DNA of 26,111 bases from Bremia lactucae. Taxonomy: Eukaryota; Oomycota; Peronosporomycetes; Peronosporales; Peronosporaceae. The stretch is from positions 3,686,161 to 3,712,271 of the forward strand of contig NC_090613.1 of the NCBI RefSeq assembly GCF_004359215.1, read 5' to 3'. The notes below the pieces were generated by a model. It had not been told where the DNA came from, did no database searches, and saw only the letters and a list, made by a program, of their open reading frames with translations. The translations under genes were made by a program, and so were the position numbers. Shown here piece after piece: positions 17,531-26,111 of this stretch. Numbering within the stretch: position 1 is the first letter of the stretch; every line of letters starts with the position of its first letter.

Positions 17531-18575
17531 GGCGCCACGCGCAATGTTCCTAGCAAAGTTTTAAAGACTCATGAACCCACCTTTGCTAGGGAACAAAAGC
17601 GCTATTGGCGCGGACCACTGACTGAGTCTGTCAGTGTTTCAGACATTGGAATGTCTGAGTTAATAAACTCCAATGTTGTAAGGGTAAACTTTGAGCTCAA
17701 CTCAGAAAAAGAGGGTGGAACGGCACGTACTCCGTCGAGTGACACTCGTTGTGATAACGATTCACTGAATACTGAAATCATTGTAGCCTAAGACCGAGTC
17801 ATCAAGGGTGCTATATCCCTGAGCTACGTGGAGTGGCACGTCTAAGTCTACCAAGTGTGGTCGGCCGAGGTGGCACCATGCTAAGTGTCAAAAGGGACAC
17901 TATTGCCGATTCACTAGGGCATCAAGGGTGCAATACCCCTGAGATACGTGGAGTGGCACGTCTAAGTCCACCGAGTGTAGTTGGCCGAGGTGGCACCATA
18001 CTGAGTGTCACTAGTGACACTATTGGCGGTTCGCCAGGGCATTTCGGGTCAAACCCTTCTAATGCACGTGAAGCGACACGTAAACGGTCGCCTGGACAAG
18101 GAAGTTGAGTTACCTAACTCCTTGTCGGATATTTAATGAGGCACCATGTCTGGTATAGAACCAATACAGGCTAAAAAAATTAGGGACGTGGATGTACCGG
18201 CCTCTAAGAGGCGTATTGTCTCCACTCCAAGACAGGGGAGACGCGAAGCGTTTATACCCTCACAAACTGATACGAGTGAGCAGTTACATACGCTTCTAAA
18301 TGGTGTAGCCGGTAACATCGAGGAAGAAGTTGGCCTTGCGGCGATCCCTTTGTTACATGCTCTTTATGAACTAACCGAAATGTCTATTGATGAGTTTGAC
18401 CGAGCTTAAAAGGCTAGCGACTTATCTGAGATGGTGGTCATTCGACCAACGATTGTGTTAAACTCATCGTCACTTCTAGATGAAGCTGTCCTGGATGACA
18501 CAATTGATGCACTTAGTGCGTGGAGTGGGTCATCGATCCATAAAGATCCTACGGATCCATCTATTCCTTGATGAA
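17531..18575 (+). pseudogene. Family B protease-RT linker
   Basis: Open pieces 17408-17791, 17833-18108 and 18146-18409 form a long linker: KTLGATRNVPSKVLKTHEPT, PLTESVSVSDIGMSEL, the 40-residue repeats, then [20 protein letters not shown] and [15 protein letters not shown]. It has no named domain and varies between families. It contains hairpins such as CCTAGCAAAG (17548-17557) with CTTTGCTAGG (17581-17590). One stop after IIVA and one after FDRA break it. Confidence 0.7.
17800..18085 (+). repeat. 120-bp tandem repeat inside the family B linker
   Basis: Units begin at 17800, 17920 and 18040 (each with CATCAAGGG or a variant). The first two are about 85-90% identical; the third is partial and diverged. 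The period is exactly 120 bp, i.e. 40 codons, so copy-number change keeps the frame. Each full unit encodes a VARLSPPSVVGRGGTILS-like motif. Confidence 0.85.
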
Positions 18576-19390
18576 AGGAATTCCAAGATGTGGTATGTAC
18601 CAATCCACCATCATTTTTACCCCGGGTAGAGGTGTCCGTCATGAAATTGACTTGGTTTTTGCAGCCAAATACTGTAATACGACAGTAGCCTTTACCAAAG
18701 GAACAGTGTGGCGTCATTCAAGATTTCTTTCGTGCTAAGCACGAGGCTACAATGGTACGAGAGAAAAAAAATTCCCATTCGACACGGATATTTTGTGTCA
18801 AAAAGCCGAATGGTAAATGGCGCATTGTACACGATTATAATAGGCTTAATGCTGCCACTATACTGCACAAATCCCACTCCTAGAGAAGATGTCCTTCAAA
18901 GCAATATGGTGATATTTACAATGTACAGTGCACTTGACTTAGTCGATGGTTATTACCAGCTGCTCATGCGGGCTAGCGATATCTCGCTTACAGCCGTTAG
19001 CACTCCAAGCAGTATGCTATGGGAGTGGTTAATTATTCTACAAGGGCTTTCTAATGCTCCAGCAACATTTAATCGTCTGGTGACGCAAGTGTTCCGCCCT
19101 CATTGAGGTTCTGCACAGACTTGTTTTAATGAATTTTTAGTCGATAGTCGTGCGGAGCAGGGTCGGTCGGATGTTCAAAATCATATAGGCCATTTGCGAG
19201 CAGTATGCGCACAAATAAATTGCATGCCAATGCATCTAACTGCATTTTTTGGTGCAGATTTTTTTTCTTAGGGTGCCCATGGGCAGCGAGGCCTCAGAGC
19301 AATCCCGCTAAGGTAAAAGTCATAGTAGATTGGTCGGTTCCTAGAAACCAAAAGGATTTGCATAAGTGGTTGGGTCTCGCCAATTAATAA
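18576..19390 (+). pseudogene. Family B reverse transcriptase, active site lost
   Basis: RT motifs in order: EFQDVVCTNPPS, PLPKEQCGVIQDFFRAKHEA (about 18696-18750), a decayed nucleotide-binding segment, then the clean stretch MYSALDLVDGYYQLLMRASD (first catalytic Asp retained in LDLVDGYYQ) and WEWLIILQGLSNAPATFNRL. At 19122-19133 the expected YFDD is CFNE (TGT TTT AAT GAA), so both catalytic aspartates are replaced. MRTNKLHANASNCIFW and AKVKVIVDWSVPRNQKDLHK follow. Frameshifts and stops separate the blocks. Confidence 0.85.
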
Positions 19391-19925
19391 GACGAATATA
19401 TAGTGAAAATTACGCTGATAGGGCTAGGCCATTATCTAATCTCCTTAAAAAGGATACAGAATGGTGCTGGACTAGCACCGAAAATAATGCTTTTCAAGCA
19501 GTTAAGGATAGTCTTATTCATGCCCCGATTCTGGCACTGCCAAACCCAAATTGGCCTTGCAGTGTCGTCTGTGACGCATCAGATTTTGCCATTGGCAGTG
19601 CTCTGTTACAAATAAATGTTGATGGGCGAGAACTTGTTATTGCGTTCAAGTCTAGGCAGCTTAAAGCTGCGGAAAAGAACTGCCCAGCTCATGACAAATA
19701 GTTACTTTCTATGAAGTATGCTCTCATCAAATTCAGAGTTCATCTGCTCGGCTCTAAGCCGTTTGTGATAAATACAGATCACGCGTCATTACGCACGGCA
19801 ACTAAGTTGCCCCATCTCTCACAGCGAATGACCCGATAGCTATCTTTTTTTGCGGAATACAACTTCGAGGTGAAGTATGAGCCTGGCAAGCAGAATGCTT
19901 TGGCCGATGCGTTATCACGCAGGCC
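19391..19925 (+). pseudogene. Family B RNase H
   Basis: The open frame 19366-19701 includes YSENYADRARPLSNLLKKDT, LIHAPILALPNPNWPCSVVC and CDASDFAIGSALLQ (first Asp), then SRQLKAAEKNCPAHDK. The next codon, the catalytic Glu of the DKELL motif, is TAG. After it LLSMKYALIKFRVHLLGSKP, NTDHASLRTAT (Asp), a stop, and YEPGKQNALADALSRRP complete the domain. A single base change to a stop at the active-site Glu therefore inactivates it. Confidence 0.85.
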
Positions 19926-20935
19926 GAACTATGAGCTTTCTTATTTAACTACTATCTTGTCGCCTATTCCTGAATTAATCCGTTCGATTTACGCCAAGGA
20001 TGAACAGTGTGTAGCTCTGCTACGAGCTTAAAAGAACTCTGATTCAGGTATTAAATTGCCGGCACGTTTGCGTGCAAGGTTACATCGATTTTCTATTGAT
20101 AACGACCTATTGCTATATTGCACAGACATTGCGGACCCTCCGCGTGTCGTTGTTCCTCATGATGAGGATTTGAAGTACCGAATCCTCTATGTGGCACACG
20201 ATACTGTTCTTGGGGGTCATCTCTGGGTAGAGCAAAGACCTACGGCTTTATAAGCCAGAGTTATTGGTGGCTCAAACTTTATAAATGGGCAGCACATATG
20301 TTCGCACATGCGAAACTTGCCAACGGGCTCAGCCCTCGGCGAAGCTGCGCCCCTGGCGAGCCTTCCCGTTCCCATAGGTTGCTAGGAGTTCATAAGTATG
20401 GATTTTGTTTTCGGCTTACCGAAAGATTCAGCCGGTAACTCCGGCATAGTGGTCTTTGTTGACCGATTGAGCAAAGTGGCTCACTTAGCAGCCGTGCCGG
20501 GTTCCATTGATGAAGAAGGTACAGCTAAGCCATTTATCGATCGCGTGTTTCGACAACATGGTTTGCCAGTGGCGATTGTCTCTGATTGGGACCCCCGTTT
20601 CACTGGTAAGTTCTGGAAATCAATTTTTTGAGTGCTTCGCACCACATTGGATATGTCCACTGCGGACCATCCGCAGACCGATGTTCTAACTGAACGTGTT
20701 CAATCGCGTCATTGAAGACGTTTTACGCAGCTTGTGTGCTCAGACGCCAGAGCGCTCGAGCTCAATGCTCCCAGTGGTGAAGTTTGCGTTAAATAACGCT
20801 GTACATGCCTTAACAGGCTATACTCCGTTCTATGTAACGGTCTTGCCCACTCACGCGCTTCATTTACAATACCACTGCGTGGTTCAGGGCTTGGTGGGGA
20901 GAATTGGCCGAAGGCTTGCTGATATCAGCCCTGTT
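19926..20935 (+). pseudogene. Family B integrase
   Basis: Before the finger: LPARLRARLHRFSIDNDLLL and DPPRVVVPHDEDLKYRILYV, then AHDTVLGGHL. The zinc finger region is frameshifted (20255-20390). The catalytic core is open at 20398-20631: MDFVFGLPKDSAGNSGIVVF (first Asp), IDRVFRQHGLPVAIVSDWDP (second Asp). A frameshift near 20630 precedes DHPQTD-type sequence and TERVNRVIEDVLRS-type sequence (catalytic Glu), then LPVVKFALNNAVHALTGYTP. The domain is recognisable from end to end but cannot be translated whole. Confidence 0.88.
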
Positions 20936-21535
20936 ACCGTTTGAAAACAAGTAAGCGAGTTTCTCGCGACGCGATATAGTGTCTTAAGACATGTAAGGGA
21001 TACGATGGCTGATACCCAAGACAAACAAAAAGATGAAACAGATGCCAAAGGCAGAAGCTGTATTACTTCTTATAAGGTCGGAACCGAGTTTTACTAAACG
21101 CAAAAAAATCTATTTACCAACTTGGTTTTGGCGGTCTTCAAGACCAAATTGCGCCCGCTCTTTATTGGACCATTTACGGTCGTGGCCAAGAAGGGCCTAG
21201 CTTATACGCTAAATCTTCCTGGCAAGCTGCGTACACACCCAGTGTTCTACGTTGGCTTGCTTAGGCCATATCGGGACCCTTCCCACGTGGACTTGAAGGT
21301 GCTTGCGCCGAGACCTGCGGTCGTACCGCAGATTGCTGCATCCTTACCAGGATGTCCAGCTGGCCCTCTAAACGAGGCTGCTGACGCTCAACCGTCGAAA
21401 GACGGTCCCGAATCGCCTTAAAAGAGCTCTTAACTCGAGCAAGGACCTCACGAAGAACTTGCGCCTCGTGCCGTAGAGCCTTAAAGGCTTCCGCCGAAAT
21501 TTCGGCCCCCCCCGCGCTGGTTGATGCGCGGGGGA
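20936..21535 (+). pseudogene. Family B post-integrase region
   Basis: The open frame 21122-21421 holds the SH3-like tail: VFKTKLRPLFIGPFTVVAKK, GLAYTLNLPGKLRTHPVFYV then GLLRPYRDPSHVDL, followed by a Pro/Ala-rich spacer. Upstream, TQDKQKDETDAKGRS-like sequence is readable with stops. The short 21430-21535 part is spacer before the chromodomain. Confidence 0.78.
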
Positions 21536-21745
21536 ATCTTCAGTTTCATGTGAAGAAACGTTTGAAGCGACGTCGTCGTAAGGGTCAATACCAGTATCTG
21601 GTGAAGTTGCTAGGGTACCCCTCTTCTAAAAATTCTTGGGAGTTCGAGGTATCTCTTCGGCAAGATTGCCCGTACGCCGTTACCGTTTTTGAGCGCCAAG
21701 CTCAGGGTCAACTCGCGTCAAACGACGCTTTCCACCACTTAACGT
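21536..21745 (+). pseudogene. Family B chromodomain
   Basis: The open frame 21550-21747 reads QFHVKKRLKRRRRKGQYQYL then VKLLGYPSSKNSWEFEV and LRQDCPYAVTVFE. YQYLVKLLGY and SWEFE correspond to the chromodomain strands (usually YLVKWRGY and TWEP); the middle Trp is Leu. Its end overlaps the 3' end of the antisense ORF by about 65 bases. Confidence 0.82.
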
Positions 21746-22571
21746 GAGATTAGGTGGATCTATAGCCTCAGTGCGGCCAGAAGCACTGAAATATCGGCTA
21801 GGCCTTTCTTCGTTTTGTGGCATAAATGCCAAACGTAACTGGCCTTTGGCCTTAAATTTAGCGAAATCGAAGCGAAGCTTCCGTTCCAAACGAACATCAC
21901 CTCTATCCGCAGACTCTCTGATATTCCAAATATTAAGAAGTCGGCGGGCCCGGTGAGCCCAATTTTCAAACGAGACTTCGTTTTCACTCCTTGTTTCGTT
22001 TGGAAACAAAATGATCGGAATTTCCCTCATGGAGGTCACCGAAACCCTACGGGCTTGATCAAGTAAACGCGTCAGATACTGGCTTCGCGTCATTACCTTT
22101 GGCGTAAGGTATTGTTTATGAAGAGCGTCGCGGGCAGCGATCTCCCCCGGCGTCCTCGCCGGGTCACCGGAGATCCAGGAGCCCAAGCTGTGACCCGCTA
22201 TATTTTTGAGACGCTCGTCCGCACTAAGCGGTGTGAATCTATATTCACTATGAGCTTTAGCTTTCACTATCTTTGCAGCCAGACGACGAGCTCTTTCCTC
22301 TATGAGGATCATCCGCTCTTGCTCATCATCGAGCAGATTCGTAATGATATTGGACTCAGGGTCCCGTGTCCTGCTCAATGCAGTTAATACATCAGCGGTC
22401 ACCACGTTCTGGGAACGGATTCGGGGCCCGCCGACGTTCATCCAGAGGAGAAAGCGTGAGAGAACGACGCTCTTTACTCTCCTCCTCTGATGGAGAGTGA
22501 CTTTCAAAGTACACCATTCACTCATCGTCGAGGAAGCTGCTAAGAGTCTGTGACTCACGCTTGATTGTCAT
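21680..22571 (-). CDS. Antisense ORF in the family B 3' region, unknown protein
   Basis: On the minus strand 292 codons are open from an ATG at 22558 to a stop at 21680, longer than any open frame of the sense pol. The part after about residue 50 looks protein-like: ADVLTALSRTRDPESNIITN, LLDDEQERMILIEERARRLA, SEYRFTPLSADERLKNIAG, LTPKVMTRSQYLTRLLDQAR and SFENWAHRARRLLNIWNIRE. An alternative start at 22571 begins MTIKRESQTLSSFLDDE in another frame and continues after one stop as a Ser/Glu-rich stretch; this may be the original N-terminus, joined by a frameshift near 22400. About 75 bases upstream is an initiator-like GCTTCATTTCC (near 22636-22646). I see no known domain. It lies wholly between chromodomain and 3' LTR. 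Confidence 0.5.
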
Positions 22572-22635
22572 GAGACAAAGGAATGAAATAAACAACTGAG
22601 CAGGTAGCTGTTTAGGTCTCAACCTCAAAGAGGAA

Positions 22636-22646
22636 ATGAAGCGAAT
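22636..22646 (-). promoter_or_regulatory. Possible initiator for the antisense ORF
   Basis: GCTTCATTTCC on the minus strand matches the oomycete initiator (TCATTTCC-like), 65-75 bases before the first ATG. The A/T-rich flanking part is weak (CTCTTTGAGG). Confidence 0.4.
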
Positions 22647-22671
22647 GTTCTCACTCGGTGTCAACAGTCTG

Positions 22672-22682
22672 ATGGGGCGGGG
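22672..22682 (+). other. Polypurine tract before 3' LTR B
   Basis: ATGGGGCGGGG immediately precedes TGTAATGG and is the expected plus-strand primer. Confidence 0.6.
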
Positions 22683-23350
22683 TGTAATGGGGCACACATC
22701 GGTTGGAGAACCGTTGTTGTGGTACATTTACTTTATGGGTAAAATACCCTTTTATCTAATTTAAAATAAATACTTAAATCCCATTTATTATGGGTAACAA
22801 ATGTGGTCGCCGCCAGATATAAATCTGGCGGCCAAAATCTTCTTTAAATTAGCTAGGGTATGTTTCTAGATTAAATTATTAAATAAAATGAAGTTTAGTC
22901 CCTTTTGATCTTAAAGCTTGCGCATTGATCTGTAAGAGAAAGAAGCCTTTCCAAGGTATATCCTCTTGGGCGTTAGTGCCACTTGGTTCTACGAACCCCT
23001 GAATACCTAAAATTGTTGATGACAAAAGGCGAAATTGCGTTACTAAAACAATTACAAGAAGTTGATAAATTTAAATCTGCCGATATTTACACAGATTTTT
23101 GTATTTTTTTTAATTTCAAATATATTTTTAAGAATTAATTTTGTTAAAAGATCGTATATAAAAACATTTCTATAATGATTTTGTAAGAAAAATCCATAAA
23201 TATTTATAATATGTTTGAATTAGGATTCCTTAAGCATTAATGGCTTGTACGACTCCCTGAGTCGTTAAACCCATTAGTTCAATAGAACTAAGTGACTTTC
23301 TGAATCTGAAAGTCTTCCTCTGAGTTTAGGAGCGAGGTAGCTCCGCTACA
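22683..23350 (+). repeat. LTR B, 3' LTR, enlarged
   Basis: It starts TGTAATGGGGCACAC and ends GAGGTAGCTCCGCTACA, matching the reverse complement of 14983-15458. It is about 190 bases longer because of an AT-rich block at about 23010-23214 between GGTTCTACGAACCCCTGAAT and AATTAGGATTCCTTAAGC, which are close together in the other copy. Confidence 0.88.
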
Positions 23351-24343
23351 GTTTTAGTGCTGCATTGCGGTACAATTAAGCTCTTGCCACAATCTATTGG
23401 GCCGTTGACGATCAAGGAGAAGTCGGCAACCTACTCAGAGACTCATTCTCCCACAACATTCAAAAATGTTCTCCGTATTGTACGTGGGTTGGCTTTACCG
23501 ATATGTGAATGATTTTTTTTATTCATGAGTCTTGCGCTAGGATTTTGGCGATGTGAATGAGATGAGCATGCGACGAGTGCAAATATCGAAAATGACCGGC
23601 AGCGGAGGTATTACATTACTGGAGAACGGTTCAGTTTGGGCAAAGGAGGCAAAAGCTCTTGCGCGATAAGGTAACTTATTCATCAGGGAGGACAAGAAGC
23701 TTCAGATTCTCTTGTAAACTGAAAGACACGTCACTTTTTCCGGATCCTTATTTATGCCAGTAGATTAGAAAGACACTTCGAGTCGTGAAATGAGATGATG
23801 CTGATATTATTAAGGTTAAGCAAGCTTAAACGCAAAATTGTCGCAATATTTCAGTGGATAATGGATCTTCCTTGAAGATTATTCAGGATTGCCCCCTCTC
23901 TCCAATTTTCACCAAGTTCGATATTATTTGAAACCTCGTCTACCGATACGTTCGCCTTTTAAAAGACCATATAAGTACGTTGAGTTCGTTGACGGTTGCA
24001 GACAATATCACAGCACTTATCTTATGAGCAACGTGGCGGACTTTAATTGTTAGTAGATGGATAGAAGATTAAGGCAAAGAACGTTTAGCTACGACTTACT
24101 ACATTATCATATTACAGCAAAAAATATAAATTTTGCTGCATTATCAACCGAAGCCAGTATTTGACTCACTTGAGACATCAAGGGAAACTTCCCTTCATGT
24201 CTCAACTTTATGCTGGCCGTCGACTTGTAAAACCTTTATTGAGCCGGCTGTTTGGATGAAAGCGTTTCACTTTGAATAAACGGATTACTTATCGGTATCC
24301 TATAACCCTAAAAACGCCCCTTATAATGCGTGCTCGCAAAAAA
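23351..24343. other. Unassigned stretch between LTR B and the 60-bp repeat
   Basis: No intact gene is seen. The first bases (to about 23372) resemble LTR C after its CACTGGGGTGTA point, so LTR B may have inserted in an LTR C. A weak plus-strand KLLPQSIGPLTIKEK near 23380-23425 resembles a Gypsy integrase tail but is too short to call. The rest (23560-24343) shows stops in all frames and no repeats I could match in the window. Confidence 0.4.
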
Positions 24344-24463
24344 CTGAGAAATATCGTTTCGTGACTTGATAAATTAAGGCTTTAGTAAACTTTTTCCGTG
24401 TGTCTGAGAAATATCGTTTCGTGACTTGATAAATTAAGGCTTTAGTAAACTTTTTCCGTGTGT
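24344..24463 (+). repeat. Perfect 60-bp tandem duplication
   Basis: Positions 24344-24403 and 24404-24463 are identical over all 60 bases. Such identity beside heavily decayed elements means either a very recent duplication or an assembly artefact. Confidence 0.9.
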
Positions 24464-24559
24464 CGAATGTGGATAGCACGTATATATTCAGGTCAGTTAT
24501 TATTGATGATAACTTTTATTGTTAAAAAATCGCAGAAAACAAGACCACTACGGTATATG

Positions 24560-24885
24560 CTTCAAATGTCATTATCGGCTAGCCTTTCGGCATCGATAGG
24601 TGATGACATCAACCTCATCACCTTGCGCAGCACAAAATGTTTGTGTGTGAGGAGCAACTCTCGTCAAAACGCCTGCAAATTCTTTTGACGATTCGCCTCG
24701 CCGTTGCGATTTTGCTACAACATTGGATCCACATCGTCCGCTATTCCTAGCGGGAGGTCGATCGTTTCGCTCAGTGTCTCTAGGCACTGGGCGTGGGGCA
24801 CTTCACTCATAGGTGTAGTGGCCCGTCGTTTAAAAACGATTGCATATTTGCCTTGAAGAGCAAGGTTCTTGCTTTTCCACATACG
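24560..24885 (-). pseudogene. Family A gag scrap (zinc knuckle and tail)
   Basis: On the minus strand CNRF, a stop, TTGHYTYE, a stop, SAPRPVPRDTERN is a decayed CCHC knuckle region of family A gag, followed by NDRPPARNSGRCGSNVVAKS and the TRVAPHTQTFCAAQGDEV segment that corresponds to 5245-5300 of copy 1. It is a third, separate family A copy in the window and stops where LTR C starts. Confidence 0.75.
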
Positions 24886-24890
24886 AAATG

Positions 24891-25028
24891 TGTAACGGGC
24901 TAAAAATGCCCCTATGTTACACAGTCCCCATTAAGTACACTTGGTGTACTTAAGGGTGTGGTCAATTACTAAATAATAGTATTTAGACCCAGCACTGGGG
25001 TGTAGTGCACATTTGTGACCAACCCTTG
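24891..25028 (+). repeat. LTR C, left fragment
   Basis: It starts TGTAACGGGCTAAAAATG and matches the first part of LTR C, to CCAACCCTTG at 25028, after which the match stops. The end of the same LTR appears at 25588. Confidence 0.85.
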
Positions 25029-25229
25029 TTTGCGGTAGGCACGACCATACATATTGTCGTGCTCTGTCGTGTCGTTTGTATCGTTTTGACTCGCATCCAC
25101 TTCGACAGTCACGGAACACGTAAGCGAGAGATCCAACAAAGCTTCAGCCCAGTGTTTCTTGAGCAACAAGATTTGTTGCTGCACGTCGTTCTCCGTCTTC
25201 ACCTTGACATTTATATCCATTAATACCAT
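25029..25229 (-). pseudogene. Unidentified coding fragment in the LTR C insert
   Basis: From an ATG at 25229 the minus strand reads MVLMDINVKVKTENDVQQQI, LLLKKHWAEALLDLSLTCSV then acidic Asp/Asn/Thr-rich sequence. After about 66 codons the frame runs into LTR C (to 24969) and the sequence ceases to be protein-like. The frame is also open upstream of the ATG for a short way. The amphipathic helix pattern suggests a coiled coil. I do not recognise it; it may be a captured host gene piece. Confidence 0.35.
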
Positions 25230-25587
25230 TTCTCGAAAACGAGACGTACTTGGACCAAGTAAGAGAGGTAAAAACGGTAGAAAGAGTGTTATAACTTTAA
25301 TTTACCTTCAGAAAAAAATAGCTGATAGTAAGTCCATTAATACATCGCTTTACAATTTAATAGATTAACTATATTTAGCCTAAGTAGTTCTGATCTTGCA
25401 AATAATTCTGCAAGTTGGCATCAGTATTAAAAACTTCGCTGAGGTAGTACAAGTCAAAAATTCACTGTCACTATCTTTATATTCTTATTCGGTATTTGAT
25501 ATTTGCTTTTTAAACAAGCATGAAAAGTTAAAAAAAATCAAAGTGTTGGTCACCATGGCGGCGCTTGGAAAGTTGCCTATGCTGACT
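25029..25587. other. 559-bp foreign segment inside LTR C
   Basis: This DNA replaces the middle of LTR C. Its left part holds a minus-strand coding fragment; 25260-25587 is AT-rich without a gene. No terminal inverted repeats or target duplication were obvious. Confidence 0.6.
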
Positions 25588-25648
25588 TCGTTACCCTAGG
25601 GTGTGTGCCTAAGTAGAGCGTGGCCGCATTACGACGTGCCCGCTTACA
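25588..25648 (+). repeat. LTR C, right end
   Basis: CTAGGGTGTGTGCCTAAG, then GAGCGTGGCCGCATTACGAC and GCCCGCTTACA match the end of LTR C at 680-626 in reverse complement. It is followed by CT and the primer site. Confidence 0.82.
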
Positions 25649-25650
25649 CT

Positions 25651-25668
25651 TGGTAGCACTTGAAATCC
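25651..25668 (+). other. Primer-binding site of the right family C element
   Basis: TGGTAGCACTTGAAATCC follows the LTR end after two bases, as in the left copy (TGGCAGCACTTAGAATCC). Confidence 0.55.
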
Positions 25669-25704
25669 TTCCCACGACTCGCATCTCTGCGTGTGTACGT
25701 GAGG

Positions 25705-26111
25705 ATGAGCCTCAATATTGGTCGGGCTCATTTTTCCCACCTCTCCTAACATCATCGGGAGGTGGCAGGGCTAATAACGCAGGGACTGGTGAACAAGCCC
25801 TGGCCAGGCTCCTGGGTATTCCTCCTGAGCAACATGTTGCTCAGTTGAAGCAGTTTGAGGCATTCGTGCTCGGACAGCGGAGGGCCGCGTCCGAGGCGCA
25901 GAGCCATGCTGCGACGGAGTCCGTCACTCAGACTCAGGATGAGCTGAGGCATGAGCAGGCTCGGAGCGAGGCTCTCAACAGGACTGTTGAGATGCTCTCT
26001 GCCCGGCCGCATCAGCCGAGGCCCATTCGGATGGAACCGCCTAAGTTCGATGAAACTGCGGCGCACACGATTGTCTAATGGCTTTTAGCTGTGGAGCAAT
26101 GCGGTGTCGCC
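25705..26111 (+). pseudogene. Family C gag, N-terminal part, broken
   Basis: The likely start is ATG 25705 (MSLNIGRAHFSHLS then TAA at codon 15). A one-base deletion near 25785 then shifts to the frame with GEQALARLLGIPPEQHVAQL, QFEAFVLGQRRAASEAQSHA, QTQDELRHEQARSEALN and PRPIRMEPPKFDE. At HTIV the next codon, CAT in the left copy, is TAA. The protein runs off the window. An upstream in-frame ATG at 25620 lies in the LTR and is not a likely start. Same protein as 1-569 on the other strand. Confidence 0.85.

Noticed and set aside
15458..23355. Target-site duplication around the reconstructed family B element
   Set aside because: The flanks GGTGT and GTTTT do not match, so no duplication can be claimed.
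24344..24463. CRISPR-like repeat
   Set aside because: Two directly abutting 60-bp copies without spacers, in eukaryotic DNA.
25752..26066. Minus-strand 104-codon ORF
   Set aside because: Shadow of the plus-strand family C gag.

Overview
The window looks like repeat-rich nuclear DNA of an oomycete (Peronosporales: Phytophthora or a downy-mildew relative). Three things point there: the only intact non-element gene is a small secreted jacalin-like lectin, its start is preceded by an oomycete-type initiator plus flanking element (Inr-FPR), and the rest is decayed Ty3/Gypsy LTR retrotransposons whose gag, protease, RT, RNase H, integrase and chromodomain segments resemble oomycete families. No prokaryotic features, tRNAs, rRNAs or CRISPR arrays are visible. 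Two runs of exactly 100 N (6770-6869 and 11046-11145) are assembly gaps.

I call the element families A, B, C and D. LTR A starts TGTAACG and ends CGTTACA; LTR B starts TGTAATGGGGC and ends GCTCCGCTACA; LTR C starts TGTAACGGGC (or TGTAACAGGC). D is known here only from its pol. Left to right: 1-569 family C gag (minus) with its 5' LTR at 626-1157; 1158-3398 non-element DNA with partial duplications and the lectin gene 2668-3153; 3399-4012 LTR A, interrupted by a 170-bp insert; 4063-6769 family A gag, protease and RT start; gap; 6870-10158 family D pol; 10159-10579 second copy of the lectin-upstream DNA; 10580-11045 LTR C; gap; 11146-13770 second family A gag-pol; 13771-17211 an inverted block; 17212-21745 family B pol; an antisense ORF; 22683-23350 LTR B; 23351-24560 mostly unassigned; 24560-24885 family A gag scrap (minus); 24891-25648 LTR C split by a 559-bp insert; 25705-26111 family C gag (plus). 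The window ends are thus outward-facing copies of family C.

The puzzling half-elements between 11 and 23 kb are explained by one event: inversion of about 3.44 kb (roughly 13771-17211) with both breakpoints inside retrotransposons. Re-inverting it on paper makes family A pol run across the break in integrase and on to its own 3' LTR, and makes family B run 5' LTR, gag, protease, pol, 3' LTR.

A second pattern that gene annotation does not explain is the density of short perfect inverted repeats in the family A gag-pol. Stems of 7-14 bp with loops of mostly 2-12 nt recur about every 50-100 bp, and several are kept in both copies with compensating or wobble-compatible changes. A third is an antisense ORF between the family B chromodomain and its 3' LTR, with an oomycete-like initiator upstream. 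All element proteins are broken by stops, frameshifts or deletions; none looks able to act autonomously.
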